This document shows positions 24,635-33,035 of a stretch of 64,000 bases of DNA, one piece after another; the stretch's first letter is position 1, and the number at the start of each line of letters is the position of its first letter. The stretch is from Methyloradius palustris. Lineage in GTDB: Bacteria; Pseudomonadota; Gammaproteobacteria; Burkholderiales; Methylophilaceae. The notes beneath the pieces were generated by a model that did not search any database, was not told the DNA's origin, and worked only from the letters and a program-made list of their open reading frames with translations. Made by a program: the position numbers and the translations under genes. The DNA is taken from NCBI RefSeq assembly GCF_019703875.1, contig NZ_AP024110.1, forward strand, positions 2,480,001-2,544,000, read 5' to 3'.

Positions 24635-25717
24635 ATGGATCATAAAATTCCTTCTTCATTCACAGGCCTAGAACATCTTGCTACCGCGGTTATCCTGATC
24701 GATACCGAGCGTAAAGTAGTGTATGCAAATCCGGCAGCAGAAATATTGTTTGCCGTAAGCGCCAAGCAGATTACTGATGTCAATATCTCTCAGGTATTTC
24801 CTGATTGTGAAATTCTTCACTCGGCCGTTGAAAATGCCATCATTAACAACAGTCCGTTTCGCGAGCATGAGTTTTTAATCACGACCAGCCGCCAGAACTC
24901 GATTGCTGTGACCTGTACTGTTACCCCTGTTGACCTAGCTCCAACATGCCTCTTATTAGAATTCCAGCAAATGGATCAACAGTTGCGCATTGCACGTGAA
25001 GAGCGGATGCTGATTCAACAACAAGCCAATGCGGAGTTGCTGCGCAACTTAGCACATGAAATCCGCAACCCATTAGGCGGCTTGCGTGGCGCAGCGCAAT
25101 TATTGGAACATGAGTTACCGCAAGTCAATCTGCGTGAGTACACGCAAGTCATCATCAAAGAAGCTGACCGCCTGCAATCTTTGATGGATAGACTGCTCAT
25201 GCCACATCGCGTGCCTAAATATGAACCTACCAACGTACATGAAGTATTGGAGCGCGTGCGCAGCCTATTACTTGCAGAATCGCCCAAAGGCATCAGGGTA
25301 AGACGTGATTATGATACCAGCCTACCAGAGTTGATCGGCGACCGTGAAAAACTCATTCAGGCAGTATTGAACATTGCACGCAATGCAGTACAAGCTATGC
25401 AAGGCCAAGGTGAAGTCATATTGCGTACACGTGCTGAGCGGCAAGTCACGCTAGCCAAAAAGCGCTACCGTGTCGCCATCAAGCTACAGATTATTGATAA
25501 TGGCCCTGGCATACCAGCAGATATTCGTGAGCGTATATTTTATCCATTAGTTTCTGGACGCGATGGCGGTACGGGGCTTGGACTGACTCTGGCACAAACA
25601 TTTATTACGCAACATCATGGCATGATCGACTGCATCAGCCAGCCGGGCAATACCAACTTTACTATCCTGCTACCCATCGAAACAACCGCCTTAAAAGGGT
25701 TTATCGTAAGGCAATAA
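24635..25717 (+). CDS. glnL: Nitrogen regulation sensor histidine kinase NtrB
   Basis: A 360-residue cytoplasmic kinase. The N-terminal PAS domain spans about residues 10-110. The dimerisation H-box LRNLAHEIRNPLGG carries the phosphorylated His141. The HATPase domain has an N-box (LNIARNAVQAM), DNGPGIP and GTGLGLTLAQ. Under nitrogen limitation it phosphorylates NtrC, and with PII it dephosphorylates it. It is 38 bases upstream of glnG in the same operon. Confidence 0.95.
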   Translation: MDHKIPSSFTGLEHLATAVILIDTERKVVYANPAAEILFAVSAKQITDVNISQVFPDCEILHSAVENAIINNSPFREHEFLITTSRQNSIAVTCTVTPVDLAPTCLLLEFQQMDQQLRIAREERMLIQQQANAELLRNLAHEIRNPLGGLRGAAQLLEHELPQVNLREYTQVIIKEADRLQSLMDRLLMPHRVPKYEPTNVHEVLERVRSLLLAESPKGIRVRRDYDTSLPELIGDREKLIQAVLNIARNAVQAMQGQGEVILRTRAERQVTLAKKRYRVAIKLQIIDNGPGIPADIRERIFYPLVSGRDGGTGLGLTLAQTFITQHHGMIDCISQPGNTNFTILLPIETTALKGFIVRQ

Positions 25718-25755
25718 TCAACACTGCAACATTAGACTGAAACAATAGGCTTAAT

Positions 25756-27144
25756 ATGAAATCAATCTGGATCATCGACGACGACAAATCAATCCGCTGG
25801 GTGTTTGAAAAAGCACTGGCACGCACAGACATGCAGTTCAAAACCTTTGCCTCTGTGCCAGAAGCGCTGAATGCACTCAATCATGATGAGCCGCAAGTAG
25901 TCGTCAGCGACATCCGCATGCCAAATGGCTCTGGCCTAGATTTCCTGCAAGTGCTGAAAGAACGGCTGCCAGAAACCCCAGTAATCATCATGACAGCCTA
26001 TTCTGATCTAGAAAGCGCAGTCGCCGCATTTCAAGGTGGCGCTTTTGAATATTTGGCCAAACCTTTCGATGTTGATCAGGCAATCGATGTTATTCGCCGC
26101 GCAGTAGAGGAAAGCATGCGTCAGGCGACTGAAACCGTAGATACGGAAGAAACGCCAGAAATCATTGGTCAAGCGCCTGCCATGCAAGAAGTATTTCGTG
26201 CGATTGGTCGTTTAAGCCGTTCGCACGCCACTGTATTAATCAACGGTGAATCTGGTACAGGCAAAGAACTCGTTGCCAGCGCCTTACATAGGCATAGCCC
26301 GCGCGCTGATAAAACTTTTATAGCCATCAACACTGCTGCTATCCCAAAAGATTTGCTGGAGTCCGAATTATTTGGCCACGAACGTGGCGCATTTACGGGT
26401 GCTCAAGCCGCAAGACGTGGCCGCTTTGAACAAGCAGATGGTGGCACGCTATTCTTGGATGAAATCGGTGATATGCCATCCGATTTGCAAACCCGCCTTT
26501 TGCGTGTATTGTGCGACGGTCAGTTTTATCGGGTCGGCGGCCATCAACCTGTTAAGGTCAACGTACGCATTATCGCCGCCACCCATCAAGACCTTGAAGA
26601 GCGCGTCAAGCTAGGACTCTTCCGTGAAGACTTATTCCACAGACTCAATGTCATTCGCCTACGCCTACCTCCACTACGTGAACGACGTGAAGACGTACCA
26701 TTACTGGTCAAACACTTCCTCCAACATAGCGCGCACGAGCTAGGAGTAGAAACAAAACAACCTTCAGCCGCAGCATTGCGTTACCTAGCCACCATGAGCT
26801 GGAGTGGTAATGTACGTCAACTTGAAAACGTATGCCATTGGCTCACCGTCATGGCACCAGGCCAAAATATTGATGTAGCCGATTTACCACCAGAGCTTAA
26901 AGAAGATGGGTCCAAACCACTCAGCGCATCATCATGGCAAGAAGCACTTGCCTCTGAAGTGATGGATGCACTCAATCGTGGTGAGCAAGAAATCCTGGAA
27001 ACTCGTACCAAAGAGTTTGAAAAAATACTCATCAGCAAGGCCCTAGTTCATACGGGTGGTCGTCGCATAGAAGCTGCCACTCAGTTAGGTATGGGACGTA
27101 ATACATTAACGAGAAAAATACAGGAATTGGGAATCGAAGAGTAA
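25756..27144 (+). CDS. glnG: Nitrogen regulation response regulator NtrC
   Basis: A 462-residue sigma-54 activator. The receiver domain has Asp52 in SDIRMPNGSG. The AAA+ domain has Walker A GESGTGKE, the sigma-54 contact loop GAFTGA, and Walker B GGTLFLDEIGDMP. A Fis-type HTH is at the C-terminus (IEAATQLGMGRNTLTRKIQ). It should act at the tandem NtrC sites and sigma-54 promoter upstream of glnA in this same window. Confidence 0.96.
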   Translation: MKSIWIIDDDKSIRWVFEKALARTDMQFKTFASVPEALNALNHDEPQVVVSDIRMPNGSGLDFLQVLKERLPETPVIIMTAYSDLESAVAAFQGGAFEYLAKPFDVDQAIDVIRRAVEESMRQATETVDTEETPEIIGQAPAMQEVFRAIGRLSRSHATVLINGESGTGKELVASALHRHSPRADKTFIAINTAAIPKDLLESELFGHERGAFTGAQAARRGRFEQADGGTLFLDEIGDMPSDLQTRLLRVLCDGQFYRVGGHQPVKVNVRIIAATHQDLEERVKLGLFREDLFHRLNVIRLRLPPLRERREDVPLLVKHFLQHSAHELGVETKQPSAAALRYLATMSWSGNVRQLENVCHWLTVMAPGQNIDVADLPPELKEDGSKPLSASSWQEALASEVMDALNRGEQEILETRTKEFEKILISKALVHTGGRRIEAATQLGMGRNTLTRKIQELGIEE

Positions 27145-27150
27145 TCTCTG

Positions 27151-27183
27151 ACTCACTAGCATCTTAGTCAGATGCTAGTGAGT
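27151..27183. terminator. Bidirectional hairpin between glnG and the TPR-methyltransferase gene
   Basis: Fourteen-base perfect arms ACTCACTAGCATCT (27151-27164) and AGATGCTAGTGAGT (27170-27183) with a 5-base loop. It lies between converging genes and overlaps the last codons of the minus-strand gene. The T-runs are short. Confidence 0.75.
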
Positions 27184-28307
27184 TTCACTGCTACTTGCTT
27201 GGTAAAGAAACTAAAGCAAAGATATTCGTACTTCCAGCCATAGACAGCAACTGCCTCCTGAAAAGCCTTGAACTCGTCTTCGCGCCAATGGGCGTTACCG
27301 ATATATTCATCAAATATAATCACTGTACCAACTTGCATGCGTGGCGCAAGTAGATTCAAAACAGTCTTGGTTGAGCTGTAAATATCACAATCTACGTTCA
27401 CCAGCCTGACTGGCTCAGTATGCTCCGCAAGAAACTCCGGCAGGGTTTTATCAAACCAGCCCACATGCAAGTGCACGTTTTCAGGCACCTCAGGAATCAC
27501 ACCCTTGGTGGTATAACTACCTTTGGGTTCGTGGTGCCATTCATCGGGCAAACCCTCAAAACTATCAAATCCATGCACTTGCTGATCCACCAAATCGGCA
27601 AGCATATGAATTGAGTTACCAAAACGCACTCCGAATTCCAATACCAATCCCTGAGTAGATGCATGCTTCATCGCATACTTGAATGTATTGATAGCACTAC
27701 CCATAATAGGCAATCGATACTCACTCGACAATTTAATGTACTGCCAAGCATCGTATCTGGCTTGGTAAAGCATGCCAGCTTGCCTCGCACGCTCTAAATA
27801 TGAGTTAACCTCCTTATCATTCGCAGCATAATCAGTCAGCAATCCAACCATAAATATTGCGTCTATATCTCTCGAATTGATTATTAATACTTTTCTAAGA
27901 CTTGTAATTGCTTGTTCTGGGTTCTCTGCATCTAATACAGCGGCATGCAAGTTATAGTGCGCATCTGCGCAATCAGATTTCAAACGAATGGCTTGCTGAT
28001 ATTTCTTGATGGCCTCATCCAGCTTGCCTTGTTCATGATATGCCAGACCCAGATTGCTAAACGATTCGGGGTTTCTTGGATTGAGTTTTATGGCTAGAGA
28101 GAGTAATTCAACGGCTTCTTTTGTCTTGCCATGATGGAGCGATAACGTTCCAAGTAAATGCAAGGCTTCTGGTTGGCGAGAGTCTGATTGCAGGACTTCG
28201 TGGCAGATATCTTCTGCATCCCTTATTTGGCCAAATCGATAGAAATTCCAGGCAGCTTGCAATGCAGCAGTTTGCTTGTTTTTATGTGTTGCGTTTCGAG
28301 TGGCCAT
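27168..28307 (-). CDS. TPR domain / TylF-like methyltransferase fusion protein
   Basis: 379 residues. The N-terminal half (about residues 10-190) has four to five tetratricopeptide repeats, for example LLGTLSLHHGKTKEAVELL and NLGLAYHEQGKLDEAIKKY. The C-terminal half (about 215-375) is a class I SAM-methyltransferase-type domain resembling macrocin O-methyltransferase TylF: VLEFGVRFGNSI, FDSFEGLPDEW and VNVDCDIYSSTK with FDEY. The architecture suggests modification of a sugar or small molecule with a protein-docking repeat. The substrate is unknown. It is monocistronic and converges on glnG. Confidence 0.82.
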   Translation of the reverse strand: MATRNATHKNKQTAALQAAWNFYRFGQIRDAEDICHEVLQSDSRQPEALHLLGTLSLHHGKTKEAVELLSLAIKLNPRNPESFSNLGLAYHEQGKLDEAIKKYQQAIRLKSDCADAHYNLHAAVLDAENPEQAITSLRKVLIINSRDIDAIFMVGLLTDYAANDKEVNSYLERARQAGMLYQARYDAWQYIKLSSEYRLPIMGSAINTFKYAMKHASTQGLVLEFGVRFGNSIHMLADLVDQQVHGFDSFEGLPDEWHHEPKGSYTTKGVIPEVPENVHLHVGWFDKTLPEFLAEHTEPVRLVNVDCDIYSSTKTVLNLLAPRMQVGTVIIFDEYIGNAHWREDEFKAFQEAVAVYGWKYEYLCFSFFTKQVAVKLTSI

Positions 28308-28311
28308 AGGA

Positions 28312-28563
28312 TTATTTACATTGAAACGTTAATTCGCGGTTAGTGCCTCTATTATCTTCTACTTTTTTTAGCTCTGAGTAATTACCTGAGCATGCTTGGG
28401 ATGCTTTATGGAAGCAACTAGCCCAGTCCTCAACCGCACCACCACAACTCGTATACATAATCTTCTGGCTTGCATCTTTCACAATGACTGGTTGCATTTC
28501 ACCATGCATCAATTGAGCGCATGCTGTTAAGGTGAGGATTAAGAATATCAATAAATATTTCAT
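28312..28563 (-). CDS. Small lipoprotein
   Basis: An 83-residue precursor with lipobox LTLTAC (Cys15). The mature part is Cys-rich (four further Cys, in TSCGGA, ASCFHKAS, QACSGNY and the terminal FQCK), consistent with disulfides in the periplasm. I do not recognise the family. It lies just upstream of the TPR-methyltransferase gene (four-base gap) and may share its transcript. Confidence 0.68.
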   Translation of the reverse strand: MKYLLIFLILTLTACAQLMHGEMQPVIVKDASQKIMYTSCGGAVEDWASCFHKASQACSGNYSELKKVEDNRGTNRELTFQCK

Positions 28564-28588
28564 ATGTAGCTTTCGTAAAAATGAAATA

Positions 28589-28614
28589 AAAACGGCACCC
28601 GTAGGTGCCGTTTT
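28589..28614. terminator. Intrinsic terminator after the porin gene
   Basis: AAAACGGCACC (28589-28599) pairs with GGTGCCGTTTT (28604-28614) around a CGTA loop. It lies 26 bases past the minus-strand porin stop. Confidence 0.93.
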
Positions 28615-28640
28615 AAGCTTGAACCAACTACTAAATCAGA

Positions 28641-29858
28641 CTAGTAGAACAGGATCGCGCCAAGTGAGATTGTACGTGCCTTACCTTCGCCATCGGTAGC
28701 GAAAGCACGGTCGTTTTCAATCTTGTTGTCTGTGTATTCAGCAACCAGATTCAGACTCTTGGTCAAAGGATGGTAAGCGCCAACGATCCATGACTTGTTG
28801 GTGAATTCACCACGGCCATCTTTCAGATCGGTCTTGCTTTCACCCCAGCTTGCGCCAAGCTTGGTACCAACACCAGGAATGGTGTAAGTAGCTTGTACAT
28901 AGCCACCATTGTCATCACCTTTAGTAGTACCAGCAAAACTTGTACCGCCGTTCAGAGCCAAGTTTGTACCAGTTACTGAAGAACCTGAAGACAAGCCTTT
29001 ACCATCGTAGTAGTAACCAACCAAGCCGAAGCCATAAGCTGATACTTTACCGCCGATATCAATACCTGTTGTTGTGTAGCCATCAACGTTGGTTGAAACA
29101 GCAGCAAATGGGTTACCTAAAGCATCTACGCCTGCAGCAGTAGTTACTACGCCAGCTTCATGTTTTTCAGTAATACCACTCAACCAAACTTTACCAGTTA
29201 CGTCAGTAGCAGCGAAGTCATAGCTTAACTTACCTTCGAAACCAAGGTTGTGGTTTGAAGCGTCAGCACCGTTTTTATAACCTTCTGTTGCACCTGCAGC
29301 AAAGCTGAAGCCATTCCAGTTAGGTGATGCATAGCTGATTTGGCCTTTCCAGTCAGCGTACATGTAACCTGAACCAATACGACCCAAAGTTGATGAGCCA
29401 CCAGCACCAGCACCAGCACCAACGCCAAGCAATGTCATGTCTGAAAGAATAGCATCAGAACCGAATATGCCTAAGTCACGACCAGCTTTAATCGTACCCC
29501 AGCTAGCATCACCGAAGCTCAAGTAAGCTTGACGAATATTTAGTGAGTTGTTACCAAATGCTTGACCACTACCGGAATCGGTACCTGTAAAGAATGTGAA
29601 TTGAATAGCAATATCAAGATCATTTTGACGGGTCTTAGCACCGATACCCAGTGCTGATGGTAATAGACCAGTTTGGATTGTGTTAGTGGTTTTGCCAGAC
29701 AAATTACCTGAGTAATTTGTATTGTTGTAGTAGGTGTTCACGTTACCGCCCAAATCAACAGTCCAGTCACCAGCAGGGATAATGATACCAGCGTTTGCAG
29801 CAGAAGCGCCGAATGCTAATACAGCACCAGCAACCGCTAAACTTAGTTTCTTATTCAT
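28641..29858 (-). CDS. Gram-negative porin
   Basis: A 405-residue outer-membrane porin with a signal peptide ending ASAANA (residue 23). Strand patterns include WTVDLGGNVNTYY, QAYLSFGDASWGTIKAGRDLG (the conserved loop-3/strand region of this family) and a C-terminal aromatic end LGAILFY. There is a Gly/Ala-rich low-complexity stretch near residues 145-160. It probably forms a general-diffusion trimer. AGGAG precedes the ATG. It has its own terminator and a 367-base upstream region. Confidence 0.9.
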   Translation of the reverse strand: MNKKLSLAVAGAVLAFGASAANAGIIIPAGDWTVDLGGNVNTYYNNTNYSGNLSGKTTNTIQTGLLPSALGIGAKTRQNDLDIAIQFTFFTGTDSGSGQAFGNNSLNIRQAYLSFGDASWGTIKAGRDLGIFGSDAILSDMTLLGVGAGAGAGGSSTLGRIGSGYMYADWKGQISYASPNWNGFSFAAGATEGYKNGADASNHNLGFEGKLSYDFAATDVTGKVWLSGITEKHEAGVVTTAAGVDALGNPFAAVSTNVDGYTTTGIDIGGKVSAYGFGLVGYYYDGKGLSSGSSVTGTNLALNGGTSFAGTTKGDDNGGYVQATYTIPGVGTKLGASWGESKTDLKDGRGEFTNKSWIVGAYHPLTKSLNLVAEYTDNKIENDRAFATDGEGKARTISLGAILFY

Positions 29859-30225
29859 TTAAAAGTCTCCTAAATATTTCTAATTAATATCGTCAAATCC
29901 ATCACTCTAAATTTGACTTTTTAAGTTTGCGAACCTGACGAATTTCTATTCGCGAACCCCTCTTACGAAGAGCTAAATGGAGTATGCCAAAAGCGGTGGT
30001 TTGCCTGCAAGCAAACTTTACGGTTTCTGTAATAATTTGTAACATTTAATTATTTTGTTGTAGATATACAACAGTAAAGCTAACAATTACATACAGACTT
30101 AAAGGTTAATAACTAGAAAAAAACGCCAATATCTCTTGCTATGACTGGGCTTGCGTAGAATATTAAAAGGCCGAGTGACCAGTTTATTTATGTTTAGACC
30201 ATCAAGATAACCAGTAACAATTAGC
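29859..30225. promoter_or_regulatory. Porin upstream region with small hairpins
   Basis: 367 bases without a gene, between the porin start and the dgt 3' end. It contains inverted repeats GTTTGC-N6-GCAAAC (29999-30016) and GTTGTA-GATA-TACAAC (30057-30072). These could be a 5' leader structure or regulator sites. No known regulatory RNA is recognised. Confidence 0.35.
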
Positions 30226-31368
30226 CTACAGCTCTCGCTCCGACACAGCATAAATACGCTGGTGTTCGCGTATGGCATAGCGATCTGTCATCCCTGCAAT
30301 ATAGTCGGCCACGGCGCGTGGTTTATTTTCAACTGCTTTCAATTGAAAATCATCTGGCATCAGCTTGATATCTTCAACAAATGCATTGAACAGCTCTTTG
30401 ATAATGCGATTAGCTTTTGCGCTCATACGGTTAACACGGTAATGCTGATAAAGTTTGGTACGCAAAAAACGCTTAAGCGTGAGTTGCTGTTCGTATAACT
30501 CAGTACTGAACGCCATGAGCTGTGGCAGATTGCGCACCTCTGCAATAGTTTGCGGGCTTGCTGCTTCGATATTGTTGGCACTCGTATTACATAGGTCTGT
30601 AACTAGTGCATTGATCATTCGGCGCACTGTTTCGTGTATTAGGCGCCTATCAGTTACTTGCGGATATTTTTCTCTAACAGCTGCAAGCTGGTCGGCAAAC
30701 AGCGGGACGTCTTCTAACTGCTCAAGCGTAATCAAACCTGAGCGCAGGCCGTCGTCCACATCATGATTATTGTAAGCAATTTCATCTGCGAGATTAGCAA
30801 CTTGCGCCTCAAGCGAAGGTTGGGTTTTATTGATGAAGCGTTCGCCTACATCACCCAGCAATTGCGCATTTTTAACTGAGCAGTGCTTGAGTATGCCTTC
30901 ACGCAGTTCAAACGTAAGGTTTAAACCATCAAACTCAGCGTAATGCTGCTCCAGTTGATCAACTACGCGTAAAGATTGCAAGTTATGTTCAAACCCACCG
31001 AAATCTTGCATGCATTTATTCAGGGCATCTTGCCCCGCATGGCCAAATGGTGTGTGCCCTAAATCATGAGCAAGGCAGATGGCCTCAACTAAATCTTCAT
31101 GTAAGCCTAATGTGCGGGCGATAGTCCTGCCTATTTGTGCCACCTCCAAACTATGTGTTAGCCGGGTGCGGAACAAATCACCCTCATGGTTCACAAATAC
31201 CTGGGTCTTGTATTCTAGCCGTCTGAATGCGGCTGAATGAATAATACGGTCACGATCACGCTGGAATTCATTGCGGCTTTGTGGTGGAGCCTCTTTGTGC
31301 TTACGCCCCAGGGTAAGTGCTGGATCAGCTGCATACGGGGCTAGTTGGTTCAATGAATTACCTATCAT
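30226..31368 (-). CDS. dgt: Deoxyguanosinetriphosphate triphosphohydrolase-like protein
   Basis: A 380-residue HD-domain dNTP triphosphohydrolase. The metal-binding residues are visible in RLTHSLEVAQIGR, CLAHDLGHTPFGHAG and, further on, ANLADEIAYNNHDVDD. It hydrolyses dNTPs to nucleosides and triphosphate. The length matches the short DGTPase-like class. It is the last gene of the pil-aro-dgt strand, 14 bases after aroB. Confidence 0.93.
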   Translation of the reverse strand: MIGNSLNQLAPYAADPALTLGRKHKEAPPQSRNEFQRDRDRIIHSAAFRRLEYKTQVFVNHEGDLFRTRLTHSLEVAQIGRTIARTLGLHEDLVEAICLAHDLGHTPFGHAGQDALNKCMQDFGGFEHNLQSLRVVDQLEQHYAEFDGLNLTFELREGILKHCSVKNAQLLGDVGERFINKTQPSLEAQVANLADEIAYNNHDVDDGLRSGLITLEQLEDVPLFADQLAAVREKYPQVTDRRLIHETVRRMINALVTDLCNTSANNIEAASPQTIAEVRNLPQLMAFSTELYEQQLTLKRFLRTKLYQHYRVNRMSAKANRIIKELFNAFVEDIKLMPDDFQLKAVENKPRAVADYIAGMTDRYAIREHQRIYAVSEREL

Positions 31369-31382
31369 GATTATTTTAAGAT

Positions 31383-32465
31383 TTACGGTGCTAATGACAA
31401 GGTGTCGCGTAATTTTTGTGTATCGTAATCACTAGTAATCACGGATTTACCAATGCCTTGTTGTAATACCAATCTAATTTTTCCATTCTCGACCTTTTTA
31501 TCTAAGCCCATAAGATCAAGGTATCGATCAACACCTAAATCAGGTGCATCTACAGGTAATAGTGCAGCCTTTAAAATTTGGCTGATGCGTGCAAATTGTT
31601 CAGCATCTAACCAACCTAGTCTGCGTGAAAAATCGGCAGCTAATACTGTACCTGCTGCAACAGCTTCGCCATGCAGCCAAACGCCATAACCCATAGCGTT
31701 TTCGATAGCATGACCAAAAGTATGGCCCAGATTCAATAGCGCACGCTCGCCACTTTCTCGTTCGTCTGCCGACACTACTTCAGCCTTATTCTCACATGAG
31801 CGATAAACCGCATAAGCAATTGCTGCAGACTCTAACTTAACCAAATCAGGCATATTTTTTTCTAGCCATTCAAAGAATGGCAAATCACGAATTAAGCCAT
31901 ATTTGATCACTTCGGCTAAACCAGCGGATAGTTCACGTGTAGGTAAAGTTTTTAAGGTTTCTATATCAGCAAGTACCACTTGTGGCTGGTAAAAAGCACC
32001 GATCATATTTTTGCCAAGCGGATGATTGATGCCAGTTTTGCCACCTACGGATGAATCCACTTGGGCCAATAGCGTGGTAGGGATTTGTATAAAAGGTACC
32101 CCACGTAAATAGGTCGCTGCTGCATATCCTGTAAGGTCGCCAATTACGCCACCACCTAATGCAATCAGTGTTGTATTACGCTCGCAACGGTTCTGCAATA
32201 AAGTATCGTATATCGTATTGAGCGTCTCGGCATTTTTAAAACGCTCTCCATCAGGCAATATGATATTGGTAATTGATACACCCTCACTCGTTAAAGTTTG
32301 GGTCAATTTTTCGAGATAAAGTGGCGCGACTGTCGTATTAGTAACAATCGCTACCTGTTTGGATTTTAAATACGGCAATATAAAATCTGCCCGACTGAGC
32401 AAGTCTTGCCCAATATGAATTGGATATGATCTATCGCCAAGAGAGACTTGTAGTGTTTGTGTCAT
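31383..32465 (-). CDS. aroB: 3-dehydroquinate synthase
   Basis: A 360-residue NAD-dependent zinc enzyme, second step of the shikimate pathway (DAHP to 3-dehydroquinate). It has the GGGVIGDLTGYAAATYLRG nucleotide motif, QIPTTLLAQVDSSVGGKTG, and the zinc-binding region LNLGHTFGHAIE. It overlaps aroK by four bases (ATGA). Confidence 0.97.
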   Translation of the reverse strand: MTQTLQVSLGDRSYPIHIGQDLLSRADFILPYLKSKQVAIVTNTTVAPLYLEKLTQTLTSEGVSITNIILPDGERFKNAETLNTIYDTLLQNRCERNTTLIALGGGVIGDLTGYAAATYLRGVPFIQIPTTLLAQVDSSVGGKTGINHPLGKNMIGAFYQPQVVLADIETLKTLPTRELSAGLAEVIKYGLIRDLPFFEWLEKNMPDLVKLESAAIAYAVYRSCENKAEVVSADERESGERALLNLGHTFGHAIENAMGYGVWLHGEAVAAGTVLAADFSRRLGWLDAEQFARISQILKAALLPVDAPDLGVDRYLDLMGLDKKVENGKIRLVLQQGIGKSVITSDYDTQKLRDTLSLAP

Positions 32466-32971
32466 TGGTTAATCTGTTCTTCTATATGGTGCAGAATATT
32501 GCTTACTGGCTGACCGCCCGTATCAACAATATAAGTCGCAACTTCTCTATACAATGGGTCGCGTTGCTCAAACAGCTCTTCTAATTTGGCGCGCGGATTA
32601 TTATTTTGCAACAAGGGACGATTTTTATCATTGCGTGTTCTTAACCACAACTCATGGACATTTGCCCTGAGATAGATCACTGTGCCAGCACCTTTGATAA
32701 CTTCGCGGTTTTCTTTACACAGCACCGCACCACCGCCAGTAGCAAGTACCACATCCTCAAGATTTGTTAACTCTTGAATCATCTGGCTTTCACGCTTACG
32801 AAACCCGGCCTCGCCCTCAACCTCAAATATATATGGCACGGTAACGCCAGTTCTGCGCTCTATTTCTTGGTCTGTATCGTAGAACGATTTATTGAGATGC
32901 TTAGCAAGCAAGCGTCCAACTGTTGTTTTGCCTGCCCCCATTAACCCTACAAAAATTATATTGCCATCCAT
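32462..32971 (-). CDS. aroK: Shikimate kinase
   Basis: A 169-residue P-loop kinase that phosphorylates shikimate. It has Walker A GLMGAGKTT, the shikimate-binding DTDQEIERRTG and GFRKRE, and the ATGGGA motif. The ATG is preceded directly by a T-run and a hairpin, so the ribosome-binding site (GGG) lies inside the stem. It is translationally coupled to aroB. Confidence 0.96.
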   Translation of the reverse strand: MDGNIIFVGLMGAGKTTVGRLLAKHLNKSFYDTDQEIERRTGVTVPYIFEVEGEAGFRKRESQMIQELTNLEDVVLATGGGAVLCKENREVIKGAGTVIYLRANVHELWLRTRNDKNRPLLQNNNPRAKLEELFEQRDPLYREVATYIVDTGGQPVSNILHHIEEQINQ

Positions 32972-32973
32972 AA

Positions 32974-33005
32974 AAAATGCCCATCATGTTCATGATAGGC
33001 ATTTT
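32974..33005 (-). terminator. Hairpin with T-run between pilQ and aroK (terminator or attenuator)
   Basis: Arms of 15 bases with one mismatch (32974-32988 against 32991-33005). On the minus strand the stem is followed by TTTTTT and then immediately the aroK ATG. It fits an intrinsic terminator for the pil operon, but it also encloses the aroK ribosome-binding region. Confidence 0.75.
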
Positions 33006-33035
33006 AAGTGATATCAGCTTAACTGTCAGATATGA

